Positions 9,384-17,870 of a stretch of 41,421 nucleotides of DNA are shown piece after piece. Origin of the DNA: DASSKA01 sp035765755 (GTDB lineage Bacteria; Actinomycetota; Actinomycetes; Propionibacteriales; Nocardioidaceae). The position numbers and the translations under genes are program-made. The stretch's first letter is position 1, and each line of letters begins with the position of its first letter. Under the pieces are notes generated by a model. It made no database searches and was not told where the DNA came from. It worked only from the letters and a program-made list of their open reading frames with translations. The stretch spans positions 1-41,421 of the forward strand of contig DASTWW010000122.1 of NCBI GenBank assembly GCA_035765755.1, in the 5' to 3' direction.

Positions 9384-9935
9384 TTACCGGCGCGCGACCA
9401 GCAGCCGCGTCAACCGGAGCGTCCAGGCCAGTGTCGCCAGCAGCGCCAGCCCAGTGGCCCACCCGCCGGCCGAACCCAGCCCCGACGGCCAGAACCGGAC
9501 GAGCGCCCAGATGGCCGCGGTGCCGGCCGCCACGAGCCCCGCGCGGCGCGCCCAGCGGAGCAGCAACACACGGTGCAGCACCAGCGACGGCGGGCCGTAG
9601 GAGGCGAGCGTGGTGGCCAGGTGCACCCCGAGCAGCGCGAGCGCCGCGCCCAGCACCCATCCGGTCACCGCCGGCGGCGCGAAGAGCGCCCAGTGCACGC
9701 CGAGCAGCAGGACAAGCACGAGGCAGGCGCCGGAGTCCGGGATGACCGCGACGAGCAGCGCCTGCACGAGCACGATGGCCAGGAACCACGGCTGCACGGC
9801 GCCGCCGGCCAGCCGCTCCAGCAGGAGTACGACGGACGCGCCGACCGGCGCCGATGCCCGCAGCAGCCGCTGTTGCACCGACAGCCGGCTCAGCCCGTCC
9901 AGCAGGTCGCTCCACCGGGCCGCCGGGCTGCTCAT
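9384..9935 (-). CDS. Unknown polytopic membrane protein after the DUF58 gene
   Basis: A 183-residue hydrophobic protein with about five likely membrane segments and a short charged N terminus. I do not recognise a named domain. The ATG at 9935 follows GGAGG four bases upstream, 16 bp after the DUF58 stop. It lies between a MoxR/DUF58 set and the repair genes. In many actinobacterial MoxR/DUF58 clusters this place holds a large transglutaminase-like membrane protein. This one is too short for that, so it may be an unrelated or reduced membrane partner. Confidence 0.75.
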   Translation of the reverse strand: MSSPAARWSDLLDGLSRLSVQQRLLRASAPVGASVVLLLERLAGGAVQPWFLAIVLVQALLVAVIPDSGACLVLVLLLGVHWALFAPPAVTGWVLGAALALLGVHLATTLASYGPPSLVLHRVLLLRWARRAGLVAAGTAAIWALVRFWPSGLGSAGGWATGLALLATLAWTLRLTRLLVARR

Positions 9936-9951
9936 CGGCCCTCCGGCCGGT

Positions 9952-11256
9952 TCATCGGTGCACCAGCCTGGGCAGCGCCGCCTGCCGGCCGAGCCGGCGC
10001 AGCACGTCGTCGAGGGTGCCGGGACCCCGCCAGGCCACCACCGGGATCCCCGCCGACTGCACCCGCTCGAGCAGCAGGCCGCGTTCGAGCAGCCGGAGCC
10101 GCCAGGCCACCTCGACACGCGGGTCGCCCTCCCCCACCACGAGGTCGGGAGCAACCGGGTCGACGACCACCACGGTCAGCCCCCGGCGGGCCAGCATCAC
10201 CGTCGTGGTCACCGCCAAGTCGGACAGCATCGGCGACAGCATGAGCACCACCGTGCCGCCGGAGACCCCGAAGTGCATGCGCGCCGGATCGACGCCCCGA
10301 CCCTCCCCGGGCACCACACGCGCCAGGCTCTCCAGCAGCCGCCGCAGGTGCCGGGTGCCGGCGGCGACCGGGACCGAGCCCGTCGAGCGCCCGAGCAGCC
10401 GCAGGCCCACGCGGTCCCCGCGCCGCAGGTAGTGCTCGGCGATCGCCCCGGCGGCACGCACCGTGACATCGAGCGTGCTGTCCCCGCCGTCCAGGCCCCC
10501 CGGCTCGCCGAGCTCCGCGGACGTGTCGAGCAGCAGCAGGATGCCGGCGTCCTGCTCGGCGACGGTGCTGGTGACGTGCAGCGTCCCGGTGCGCAGCGAC
10601 ACCCGCCACTGCACCCGGTGCAGCCGGTCGCCGGGGGTGAACGGCCGAATGCTGGCGAACTCCGTGCCCTCCCCCGGGCGGCGCGCCGGGTTGGTGCCGA
10701 CCAGCCCGATCGGGTGCGGGGTCGGAGCCTTCGCGTCGAAGGGTCCTGGCGTCGGCAGCGTGGTCAAGGTCATCGCGTGCGGCGGCTCCAGCCGGCGGCG
10801 GAACGCGCCCCACGCGGACGTGACCGCGACCAGTCCGTCCCCGACGCCCCGCCGGCCCCAGCGCCGACTGGAGAGCGGCACGTCGAGGGTCAGCGTCTCT
10901 TTCGGCACGTCGACCGCCAGGTCGCGCACCCCCAACGGCGGGTCGTACGCGACCCACCGGTGCGGGGCCAGCGCGACGACGGCGTGCTCCACGTCGGAGG
11001 CGTCCCGGAACGTGGTGCGCACCGCGGTCCCTTCGCCTTCGCGCAGGCTGGTGTGCAGCAGCCGCGCCTGCACCTGCGGCACCGACCCCGGCCGTCGTAC
11101 GGCGGAGGCGACGGCGACCAGCAGCAACGATGACGCGAGCACCAGCACGTCCGGACGGCCGGCGAGCACCGCCACCAGGACCAGCACCAGCGACCCGAGA
11201 CCGGCACGTACGAACGCGTCGGTCGGCCGCCAGGACGGCCCCTCGTCGGCCTGCAT
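9952..11256 (-). CDS. DUF58 domain membrane protein with a vWA-like fold
   Basis: A 434-residue protein with two membrane helices near the N terminus (about residues 17-52), a beta-rich middle, and the DUF58 signature GTEFASIRPFTPGD followed by RVQWRVS. After it comes a von Willebrand A-like region starting LLLLDTSAE. DUF58 proteins are encoded beside MoxR ATPases and are thought to be their clients or adaptors in assembling envelope complexes; no enzymatic role is established. The ATG at 11256 shares one base with the moxR stop (TGATG), a tight translational coupling. Confidence 0.92.
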   Translation of the reverse strand: MQADEGPSWRPTDAFVRAGLGSLVLVLVAVLAGRPDVLVLASSLLLVAVASAVRRPGSVPQVQARLLHTSLREGEGTAVRTTFRDASDVEHAVVALAPHRWVAYDPPLGVRDLAVDVPKETLTLDVPLSSRRWGRRGVGDGLVAVTSAWGAFRRRLEPPHAMTLTTLPTPGPFDAKAPTPHPIGLVGTNPARRPGEGTEFASIRPFTPGDRLHRVQWRVSLRTGTLHVTSTVAEQDAGILLLLDTSAELGEPGGLDGGDSTLDVTVRAAGAIAEHYLRRGDRVGLRLLGRSTGSVPVAAGTRHLRRLLESLARVVPGEGRGVDPARMHFGVSGGTVVLMLSPMLSDLAVTTTVMLARRGLTVVVVDPVAPDLVVGEGDPRVEVAWRLRLLERGLLLERVQSAGIPVVAWRGPGTLDDVLRRLGRQAALPRLVHR

Positions 11257-12242
11257 CAGTGCGGGCCCGGCTGCTGCAGCTGCTCACGCGCCGCCGGCGT
11301 CTCCACCTCGGCGAGCACCCCGTCGATGACCGAGGCACCGCTGACCTCGCTCATCCAGAGCTCCGGCCGCAGCGTGACCCGGTGCGCGAGCACCGCCGGG
11401 GCGACCGCCTTGACGTCCTCGGGCACCACGTAGTCGCGTCCGTCGATGACCGCGTAGCTGCGGGCGGTCAGCATCAGCGCCAGCGCTCCGCGCGGCGAGG
11501 AGCCCATCAGCACGTGCGGGTGGGAACGGGTCGCGGCGGCCAGTGTGACGCAGTACCTGCCCACGCTCTCCTCCACATCGACGGTCTCCACCGCCCGCTG
11601 CATCGCCAGCAGACCGGAGGCGTCGGTGACCGCGTTCAGCTCCTGCTCCTCCTGCCGCCGGCCGAGCCGGCGGGCCAGCACCTGCCACTCCTGCTCACGG
11701 CTCGGGTACCCGAAGCTGACCCGCATCAGGAACCGGTCCAGCTGGGCTTCCGGAAGTGGGTAGGTGCCTTCGTACTCGACCGGGTTGGCGGTGGCCAGCA
11801 CGTGGAAGGGCGCGGGCAGCCGGAACGTGTGGCCTTCCACGGTGATCTGCCGCTCCTGCATCGCCTCGAGCAGCGCCGCCTGGGTCTTGGGCGGAGTGCG
11901 GTTGATCTCGTCGGCCAGCAGCAGGCCGGTGAACAGGGGGCCCTGCCGGAAGTCGAACTCGCCGGCCTTCTGGTCGTACACGAAGGAGCCGGTCAGGTCC
12001 GCGGGCAGCAGGTCTGGGGTGAACTGGGCGCGGGTGAACTCCAGGCCCAGCGTCTGCGCGAACGAGCGGGCGGCGAGCGTCTTGCCGAGCCCGGGGAAGT
12101 CCTCGATGAGCACGTGGCCGCCGGCGAGGATGCAGCTGAGCACCAGGGTCAGCGCGCTGCGCTTCCCCACCACCGCCTGCTGCACCTCGTCGAGCACCTC
12201 GGCGGCCATCCGGGAGACGTCGGCCGGAGTCAGTGGGTTCAC
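11256..12242 (-). CDS. MoxR family AAA+ ATPase
   Basis: A 328-residue AAA+ ATPase of the MoxR group, chaperone-like proteins that activate or assemble partner complexes. The Walker A region is FPGLGKT (49-55), Walker B is LLLADEIN (Asp111, Glu112), and sensor-1 lies in ATANPVEYEGTYPLPEAQLDRF. The C-terminal lid helices carry the SPRGALAL motif. It is cytosolic and should act with the adjacent DUF58 protein. The GTG start at 12242 overlaps the upstream stop (GTGA) and its stop overlaps the DUF58 start, so the three genes are one translational unit. Confidence 0.95.
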   Translation of the reverse strand: MNPLTPADVSRMAAEVLDEVQQAVVGKRSALTLVLSCILAGGHVLIEDFPGLGKTLAARSFAQTLGLEFTRAQFTPDLLPADLTGSFVYDQKAGEFDFRQGPLFTGLLLADEINRTPPKTQAALLEAMQERQITVEGHTFRLPAPFHVLATANPVEYEGTYPLPEAQLDRFLMRVSFGYPSREQEWQVLARRLGRRQEEQELNAVTDASGLLAMQRAVETVDVEESVGRYCVTLAAATRSHPHVLMGSSPRGALALMLTARSYAVIDGRDYVVPEDVKAVAPAVLAHRVTLRPELWMSEVSGASVIDGVLAEVETPAAREQLQQPGPH

Positions 12243-12718
12243 AGTTCCTCGATCTGGTCGGTGAGCAGGGCGATCCGAGACAGCGTGATCCGAGGGTACG
12301 GCGGCGCGGCGGTCACGAACTGTGCCAGCTCCGGGCCCATCAGCGCCGCCGCGCGCTCCGGGTCGGCGATCCGGCTGACCCCGTGGTGGGCCAGCAGCCT
12401 GCTGTCCACCAGCTCCAGGAGGTGGCTGCGGAGCCGGTCGCCCGGCTGGCGGGCGTACAGCTGCTCACTGAGCAGGTGGGACAGCAGCATCATGCCGGCG
12501 TCCTCCCCGCGCGCCCGGATCGGCTCGTCGTCGTGCAGCGTCCAGCTCACCGGTGGGGTCTGCACATCGAGGAACAGCAGCAACGCCGCACCGGCGGCCG
12601 CCACCGCGATCGCCAGCAATGCCGGACGGGGATGCGCATCGAGGAACAGCGCGGCCGCGCACAGCACGAACCAGACCGCCACTCCGAGGGCGGTCCGGCG
12701 AGCCCAGAACCTCCTCAT
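12239..12718 (-). CDS. Unknown membrane protein in the MoxR cluster
   Basis: A 159-residue protein with two membrane helices in the first 55 residues (AVWFVLCAAALFLDA and ALLAIAVAAAGAALLLFLDV) followed by a mostly helical cytoplasmic tail. I do not recognise a family. It overlaps both neighbours by 4 bp (12715-12718 and 12239-12242), so it is part of the DUF4129-MoxR-DUF58 operon. Related operons often have a DUF4350 protein here, but this protein is much shorter and I cannot support that assignment. Confidence 0.8.
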   Translation of the reverse strand: MRRFWARRTALGVAVWFVLCAAALFLDAHPRPALLAIAVAAAGAALLLFLDVQTPPVSWTLHDDEPIRARGEDAGMMLLSHLLSEQLYARQPGDRLRSHLLELVDSRLLAHHGVSRIADPERAAALMGPELAQFVTAAPPYPRITLSRIALLTDQIEEL

Positions 12719-13431
12719 GCCGGCGTCCCCCGTGCCGCCGCGCCCATTGCGCGGAGCTCCTCGTCGAGCTGCCCGAGCGCCGCGCGGGCCACGTCGCGGG
12801 CGTCCTCGCCCATCGGGTGCTCGGAGAACCGCGCCTCACGGTAGAGCCGGGACAGCGTCCCGATCGACCGCGGGTCGATGTCCAGCCGGTGGAGCACCCG
12901 CACCGTGAACTCCGTCGAGGTCTCCCAGGGCAGGCGCGGCAGGCCAGCCTCCGCAATCGCCTCCTCCACCAGCAGCCAGCAGGCCACGATCCCGTTGCGG
13001 GGACTGCCGCCGGCGATCGCCGCGAGACGCGCGTCGGCGCCCTGCTCGAGGGCCTCGGTGACGCCCACCGTCGGCAGCACGTCCACCGTCACGTCCAGGG
13101 GCGGCTCCGGCCGGTGCCAGCGGTTCCGCCACCGCCAGACCAGGACGGCGACCACGCCGAGCACGAGCACCAGGAGCATGCTCCAGGCCAGCAGGTCACC
13201 GACCCAGCCCAGGTGGTGGGGGCCGTGGAAGGCCTGCCGGAGGTGGGAGAGGGACTGACCGGTCGGCGGCGTCGACGTTGTCACGGTCGGCGGAGGTCGG
13301 GACGGGGGGAAGCCGGCATGCGGGGTCCCGATGATCCGGGCCGGCCCGGCCACCGTGGCCCACGCGAGCACGAGCAGGCCCGCCGCGGCCAGCACGGGCA
13401 CGGCCGCGCGTCGTACCCTCCCCGTCACCAC
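12715..13431 (-). CDS. DUF4129 domain membrane protein
   Basis: A 238-residue protein with an N-terminal hydrophobic segment, a Pro/Thr-rich extracytoplasmic linker, a second membrane helix (about residues 80-102) and a C-terminal cytoplasmic DUF4129 domain. That domain carries WLLVEEAI, GLPRLPWETSTEF and LYREARFSEHPM. DUF4129 is the usual first partner of MoxR/DUF58 clusters and is often fused to transglutaminases; its role is unknown. Two GTG codons open the frame at 13431 and 13428, without a strong ribosome site. It appears to be the first gene of the nine-gene leftward run ending in nudC. Confidence 0.88.
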   Translation of the reverse strand: MVTGRVRRAAVPVLAAAGLLVLAWATVAGPARIIGTPHAGFPPSRPPPTVTTSTPPTGQSLSHLRQAFHGPHHLGWVGDLLAWSMLLVLVLGVVAVLVWRWRNRWHRPEPPLDVTVDVLPTVGVTEALEQGADARLAAIAGGSPRNGIVACWLLVEEAIAEAGLPRLPWETSTEFTVRVLHRLDIDPRSIGTLSRLYREARFSEHPMGEDARDVARAALGQLDEELRAMGAAARGTPA

Positions 13432-13497
13432 GTCGCGAGGATACGCGGTCCGGTGCCTTCGAGGCCTCCCTCAGCCGGGTCGACGAGACAGGCTTAC

Positions 13498-14373
13498 TCA
13501 GAGGCCGGGGTTGAACGGCTCCGTCCCCGGCACCAGCCGCAACCCGGAGATCCCGGAGTGTGCCTGGGCGTAGGCCAGCTCCTTGCCCAGGTCACCGACG
13601 CCGTTGGCGCCCGCGAGCGGGGCGAGCTCGACCGTGGACAGCACGCCAAGGGCGTCGCCACTGGCGTCCATGAACCCGCTGCCGGAGTCGCCGGGGATGC
13701 CGGGCGTCGCGGTGTAGACCGGGTGGGACCACCCGCCGTCCGCGGCCTGGTCACCAAGGCTGATGCCGGTGTGCGGGGACAGCGCGCTGATCCCGGCCCG
13801 AAGGCTCGAGTTGCCGTAGGTGTAGACCGCGTCGCCGGAGACGGTGCCCTTGGTGTCGATGCCGACCGGCCCACCCCAGAACGGCACGCTGGGGTTCACC
13901 TGGGCCACGTCGGCGGGGTCGACCTTGACGAGGGCGAGGTCGTTGTAGGCGCAGGTGCTGGCGTCCTTCTCCCCGCTCTTCTGCATCGTGAGCCAGCTGC
14001 TGTAGGCCAGCGTCCCGGAGCCCACGGTGGTGCCCGACGAGAGCAGGCTGCCGTCGTCGGAGAAGGTCACCTTGGTGCCCAGCGGCAGCGACGTGGTCTT
14101 GCAGCCGTTGGTGTCGGTGGAGCTGCCCGTGCCCGCGCAGTGCGCGGCGTAGCCGAGATAGGTGTCTCCCGCGGCGTCGGCGTAGACGAAGTTGGCGGTG
14201 CACTGCGCGCCCTTGGTGTACATCATCGTTCCGGGGTGGATGGTGGCGGTGGCCGCCGGCGCCCAGGTCTGGGTGCCAGAGCTCGCCGAAGCCGGGGCGA
14301 GGACGGAACCGGCCGCGGCCAGCACCACGCTGGTGCCGACCGCGGCCAGTGCACGAGTTGTCGGGAGGCGCAT
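13498..14373 (-). CDS. Secreted trypsin-like serine protease
   Basis: A 291-residue exported protein. The signal peptide has a basic start, a hydrophobic core and an ASA cleavage region near residue 30. The catalytic triad of a chymotrypsin-fold protease is visible: His78 in YAAHCAG, Asp145 in NDLALVKVD and Ser230 in GDSGSGF. Cys58/79 and Cys91/141 are likely disulfides. ATG 14373 follows GGAAGG at 7 nt; an in-frame start at 14412 would put 13 residues before the signal peptide and is less likely. The gene is alone between the DUF4129 and moeZ genes. Substrate cannot be told from sequence. Confidence 0.9.
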   Translation of the reverse strand: MRLPTTRALAAVGTSVVLAAAGSVLAPASASSGTQTWAPAATATIHPGTMMYTKGAQCTANFVYADAAGDTYLGYAAHCAGTGSSTDTNGCKTTSLPLGTKVTFSDDGSLLSSGTTVGSGTLAYSSWLTMQKSGEKDASTCAYNDLALVKVDPADVAQVNPSVPFWGGPVGIDTKGTVSGDAVYTYGNSSLRAGISALSPHTGISLGDQAADGGWSHPVYTATPGIPGDSGSGFMDASGDALGVLSTVELAPLAGANGVGDLGKELAYAQAHSGISGLRLVPGTEPFNPGL

Positions 14374-14457
14374 GGAGAACCCTTCCGGGACGGCGTCGGT
14401 GTCACAGGTCACAACGACGCTGCGGCTCGGGGGTTACTCCACGCGGCGGATCGTGTG

Positions 14458-15660
14458 TCAGTACGACGGCTGGGACGGGTCGATCTGGTTGACCCAGGCG
14501 ACCACGCCGCCGCCGACGTGCACGGCGTCGGAGAACCCGGCGCCCTTCAGCACCGCCAGCGCCTCCGCCGACCGGGCGCCGGACTTGCAGTGCAGCACCA
14601 CCTGTTTGTCCTGCGGTAGCTGCCCGATGGCGTTGCCGTTGAGGAACTCGCCCTTCGGGATCAGCTGCGAGCCGGGGATCTTGTTGCTCTCGTACTCGTT
14701 GGGCTCGCGTACGTCGACCAGCACGAAGTCGCGCTCGCCGTTCTCCCGCTCCTTCAGCATCCGCTCGAGCTGGGTCACCGAGATCGTCGAGCCCGCCGCA
14801 GCCTCGGCGGCCTCCTGGGACACCGCACCGCAGAACGACTCGTAGTCGATCAGCTCGGTGACCGTGGGGTTCTGGCCGCAGATGGCGCAGTTGGGATCCT
14901 TGCGGACCGGCAGCTTGCGGTAGTCCATCTCCAGCGCGTCGTAGATCAGCAGCTGGCCGAGCAGCGGCTCGCCGATGCCGGTCAGCAGCTTGATCGCCTC
15001 GTTGACCTGCACCGATCCGATGCTCGCGCAGAGCACTCCGAGTACCCCGCCCTCGGCGCAGGAGGGCACCATGCCCGGCGGCGGCGGCTCCGGGTAGAGG
15101 CAGCGGTAGCACGGCGCCTCGCCGCCGGGGGCCGCCGGCCAGAACACGCTGGCCTGCCCGTCGAAGCGGTAGATCGAGCCCCAGATGTAGGGCTTGCCGA
15201 GCAGCACCGCGGCGTCGTTGACCATGTAGCGAGTGGCGAAGTTGTCGGTGCCGTCGATGATCAGGTCGTAGCCGGAGAAGATCTCCAGCACGTTGTCGTT
15301 GTCGAGGCGCTCCTCGTGGACGACCACCTCGACGAGCGGGTTGACCTCGGCGATCGACTCCTTGGCCGAGACCGCCTTCGACTTGCCTATGTCGCTCTGC
15401 CCGTGGATCACCTGGCGCTGCAGGTTGGACTCGTCGACCTCGTCGAAGTCGACCACGCCGAGTGTCCCGACGCCCGCCGCGGCGAGGTACAGCAACGCCG
15501 GGCTGCCTAGTCCGCCCGCGCCGATGACGAGGACCTTGGCGTTCTTCAGCCGCTTCTGACCGGTCATTCCGACGTCAGGGATGATCAGGTGCCGGCTGTA
15601 CCTGCGCACCTCGTCGATGGTCAGTTCCGTGGCGGGCTCCACCAGTGGGGGAAGGGACAC
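14458..15660 (-). CDS. moeZ: MoeZ: E1-like adenylyltransferase fused to a rhodanese sulfurtransferase
   Basis: A 400-residue cytosolic enzyme. The ThiF/MoeB-like half has the nucleotide loop GAGGLG (47-52), zinc ligands Cys184/187 and Cys258/261, and Cys201. The rhodanese half has the active-site Cys358 in HCKSGARSA. Such proteins adenylate the C-terminal Gly-Gly of small sulfur carriers (MoaD, CysO type) and load them with sulfur for molybdopterin, cysteine or thiolated product synthesis. GTG 15660 is placed by GAAGGAG five bases upstream; longer in-frame starts lack one. Its position between a secreted protein and a divergent TetR gene matches M. tuberculosis. Confidence 0.94.
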   Translation of the reverse strand: MSLPPLVEPATELTIDEVRRYSRHLIIPDVGMTGQKRLKNAKVLVIGAGGLGSPALLYLAAAGVGTLGVVDFDEVDESNLQRQVIHGQSDIGKSKAVSAKESIAEVNPLVEVVVHEERLDNDNVLEIFSGYDLIIDGTDNFATRYMVNDAAVLLGKPYIWGSIYRFDGQASVFWPAAPGGEAPCYRCLYPEPPPPGMVPSCAEGGVLGVLCASIGSVQVNEAIKLLTGIGEPLLGQLLIYDALEMDYRKLPVRKDPNCAICGQNPTVTELIDYESFCGAVSQEAAEAAAGSTISVTQLERMLKERENGERDFVLVDVREPNEYESNKIPGSQLIPKGEFLNGNAIGQLPQDKQVVLHCKSGARSAEALAVLKGAGFSDAVHVGGGVVAWVNQIDPSQPSY

Positions 15661-15812
15661 GGGCACTCCTTCGTCCTTGTCAGTCGCAGATCCGGCCCGC
15701 GAGACCGAGCCGGTTTCATCGGGTTCCAACACACTGCACCCGGATCGTGTTCCCGGATCATGCTCCCTGCGGGGCCGCGGCCATCCCCGCCCGTCCCGGC
15801 ATCTGGACCGTG

Positions 15813-15824
15813 AGCCGGTTGGCT
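15813..15824. promoter_or_regulatory. Small inverted repeat and candidate -10 before the TetR gene
   Basis: AGCC (15813-15816) faces GGCT (15821-15824) across GGTT. A TAnnnT hexamer TAGGCT follows at 15834-15839, about 38 bp before the TetR start. This could be an autoregulatory operator overlapping the promoter, but the half-sites are short. The rest of the 216-bp region between moeZ and the TetR gene shows only a CCCGGATC direct repeat (15739 and 15752). Confidence 0.25.
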
Positions 15825-15876
15825 ACCGAGGAGTAGGCTGCTGCGCGGACATCCGCGAGGTGGAGAGGCATCGGCA

Positions 15877-16506
15877 GTGACGACCACGGACGACCAGAGG
15901 CCCCGCAGCGCGCGGATGCCGCGCAGCGCGCGACGGGCCCAGCTCCTGGAGTCGGCGCTCGGCGTCTTCGTGGCCCAGGGCTACCACGCCGCGGCCATGG
16001 ACGACATCGCCGAGCGCGCCGGGGTCTCCAAGCCGGTGCTCTACCAGCACTTCCCCGGCAAGCTCGACCTCTACCTCGCGCTGCTCGACCACTCCTGCGA
16101 CACGATCATCGACGCGTGCAACGAGGCGCTGGACTCCACCGACGACAACAAGCAGCGAGTGGCCGCGACGGTGCACGTGTTCTACGACTACGTCGCCAAC
16201 GCGCAGGGCGCGTTCCGGCTGGTCTTCGAGTCCGACCTGACCAACGAGCCGGCGGTGCGGGAGCGGGTCGAGCGGGTCACCCGCGACTGCGCGGAGGCCA
16301 TCGCCCGAGTCATCCACGGGGACACCGGGCTGCCCCACGAGCAGTCCCGGCTGCTCGCGGTCTCCCTGGTCGGGATGGCCCAGGTGAGCGCGAGGTTCTG
16401 GCTGGACGACCCGCGCGAGATCCACCAGGACGACGCGGCGACACTGGTCGCCAGCCTGGCCTGGCGCGGCATCCGGGGGTTCCCGCGGGCCGACGAGACC
16501 TCCTGA
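15877..16506 (+). CDS. TetR/AcrR family transcriptional regulator
   Basis: A 209-residue one-component regulator. An N-terminal helix-turn-helix covers about residues 20-66 with FVAQGYHAAAMDDIAERAG and the recognition stretch VSKPVLYQHFPGK. It is followed by an all-helical ligand-binding domain with no recognisable ligand signature. The start is GTG 15877. It diverges from moeZ and precedes the DUF3107 gene, the same order as the TetR gene Rv3208 and Rv3208A in M. tuberculosis. Its targets and ligand are unknown; the divergent region is the obvious place to look for its operator. Confidence 0.92.
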   Translation: MTTTDDQRPRSARMPRSARRAQLLESALGVFVAQGYHAAAMDDIAERAGVSKPVLYQHFPGKLDLYLALLDHSCDTIIDACNEALDSTDDNKQRVAATVHVFYDYVANAQGAFRLVFESDLTNEPAVRERVERVTRDCAEAIARVIHGDTGLPHEQSRLLAVSLVGMAQVSARFWLDDPREIHQDDAATLVASLAWRGIRGFPRADETS

Positions 16507-16529
16507 CCGGCGCGCCGCACCGCGCGGGC

Positions 16530-16535
16530 TATGGT
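16530..16535 (+). promoter_or_regulatory. Candidate -10 element for the DUF3107 gene
   Basis: TATGGT fits the actinobacterial TAnnnT -10 pattern. It lies in the 129-bp space after the TetR gene, about 100 bp before the DUF3107 start. No convincing -35 was seen. Confidence 0.25.
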
Positions 16536-16635
16536 CGCAGAGCACAGGTGCCCGTGGTCTCGAGACGCCCCGCCCAGCGGCTCGGCTCCTCGACCTCCGG
16601 GCCGTCCCCACAGCAGCGAACGAGGAGGTCCTCCG

Positions 16636-16860
16636 GTGGAGGTCAAGATCGGGGTCCAGCACGCCAGCCGGGAGCTGGTCATCGAGAGCGAGCTGTCCAG
16701 CGAGGACGTCGAGGCCGCCGTCTCCAAGGCGCTGTCGTCCGCCGACGGGGTGCTCGTGCTGGCCGACAACAAGGGCCGCAAGGTGATCGTCCCGACCGAC
16801 AAGCTGGGGTACGTCGAGGTGGGCTCCCCGACCGTGGGTCAGGTGGGCTTCCGCTCCTGA
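16636..16860 (+). CDS. DUF3107 family protein
   Basis: A 74-residue conserved actinobacterial protein of unknown function. It starts with a beta strand carrying VKIGVQ and a helix, and ends with KVIVPTDKLGYVEVG, which is typical for the family (M. tuberculosis homologue Rv3208A). GTG 16636 is placed by a perfect GAGGAGG seven bases upstream, so the longer frame opening at 16531 is not used. It has no Cys and no membrane segment, so it should be cytosolic. Confidence 0.88.
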   Translation: MEVKIGVQHASRELVIESELSSEDVEAAVSKALSSADGVLVLADNKGRKVIVPTDKLGYVEVGSPTVGQVGFRS

Positions 16861-16895
16861 CGGGTAATCACCGGTCCGGCGGGGTACCTCTTGGT

Positions 16896-17144
16896 ATGAA
16901 CTGGATCGGCGTCGTCATCGTTGGCATGACCATCGGCCTGCTCGGCAAGCTGGTCGCACCCAAGCCGTTCGAGGACTCGCCGTTGTGGTTGACCGTCGTC
17001 TGCGGCGTCGCGGGGATCCTGGTGGGCTGGTCGGTGGTCGGTGAGGGCCACCCCGTCATGCGCTGGCTGGCGTCGCTGGGGCTCTCCGCGGTGCTGGTCG
17101 CGGTCGCGCTGACCAGCTCCGAACGTGACCGGACCCACGTCTGA
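16896..17144 (+). CDS. Small membrane protein, possibly GlsB/YeaQ-like
   Basis: An 82-residue protein with three membrane helices: residues 1-20 (WIGVVIVGMTIGLLGKL), 30-50 (LWLTVVCGVAGILVGWSVVG) and 58-75. The pattern of glycines around GLLGKLVAPK and CGVAGILVGW resembles GlsB/YeaQ/YmgE small membrane proteins, whose role is poorly known. The assignment is tentative. The ATG at 16896 lacks a clear ribosome site. Its stop is directly back-to-back with the stop of the convergent ferritin-like gene. Confidence 0.65.
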   Translation: MNWIGVVIVGMTIGLLGKLVAPKPFEDSPLWLTVVCGVAGILVGWSVVGEGHPVMRWLASLGLSAVLVAVALTSSERDRTHV

Positions 17145-17870
17145 TCAGGAGGCGAGCCCGAGGCTCTCCATCCGCTTGGCGTGGTTCTCGGTGAGCCGGG
17201 CGAACATCCGGCCGATGGCCGCCAGGTCCATGCCCGGCCGGTCGACGCTGCCGGACAGCAGCGCGGACAAGGCGTCCCGGTCGGCGGCCACCCGCTGCGC
17301 CTGCGACAACGCCTCCCCCATCAGTCGGCGGCCCCACAGCGCCAGCCGGCCGCCGACCCGCGGCTCCGCGTCGATGGCCCGGCGCACCCGGTCGACGACG
17401 AACGCACTCTGGCCGGCGTCCTCCAGGCTCTCCAGGATCAGCTCGCGGGTGCCCGTGTCGACGAACGCCGCGATCTCCCGGTAGAAGTCCGCGGCCAGGC
17501 CGTCCCCGACGTACGCCTTGACCAGGCCCTCGAGCCAGTCGCGCGGGGCGGTGCGCGCGTGAAAGGAGTCGAACGCCTTGCCGAACGGGTCCATCGCGGC
17601 GTACGGGTCGGCGCCGAGCTCCGCGAGCCGGTCCCGCAGCGCGCAGAAGTGGCCGAACTCGGTGGAGGCCATCGCCGCCAGCTCCACCTTGTCGCTCATC
17701 GTGGGTGCCATCTTGGCGTCCTCGGCAAGCCGCTCGAACGCCGACATCTCGCCGTAGGCGATCGCGCCGAGCAGGTCGATGACGGCTGCGACGTACGTCG
17801 GATCGGCGAACGCCACGGGAACCGCGTCAGCGGCGGTGCCCGGGGCCGGGCCGGGCGGCGTTTCGGTCAT
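17145..17870 (-). CDS. Ferritin-like fold protein, distantly MiaE-like
   Basis: A 241-residue helical protein. Carboxylate and His residues sit in four-helix-bundle positions: YGEMSAFERLAEDA, STEFGHFCALRDRL, and later ADFYREIAAFVD and RELILESLEDAG. This fits the ferritin-like di-iron/hydroxylase superfamily found beside the rhlE-type helicase in actinobacteria (M. tuberculosis Rv3210c). Annotation pipelines sometimes compare it to the tRNA hydroxylase MiaE. The His complement is poor for a di-iron site, so the activity is uncertain. It starts at ATG 17870 and diverges from the DEAD-box gene. Confidence 0.75.
   Translation of the reverse strand: MTETPPGPAPGTAADAVPVAFADPTYVAAVIDLLGAIAYGEMSAFERLAEDAKMAPTMSDKVELAAMASTEFGHFCALRDRLAELGADPYAAMDPFGKAFDSFHARTAPRDWLEGLVKAYVGDGLAADFYREIAAFVDTGTRELILESLEDAGQSAFVVDRVRRAIDAEPRVGGRLALWGRRLMGEALSQAQRVAADRDALSALLSGSVDRPGMDLAAIGRMFARLTENHAKRMESLGLAS

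Noticed and set aside
15739..15759. Direct repeat CCCGGATC twice, 13 bp apart, between moeZ and the TetR gene
   Set aside because: Short, common words in this base composition, and direct rather than inverted as TetR sites usually are.
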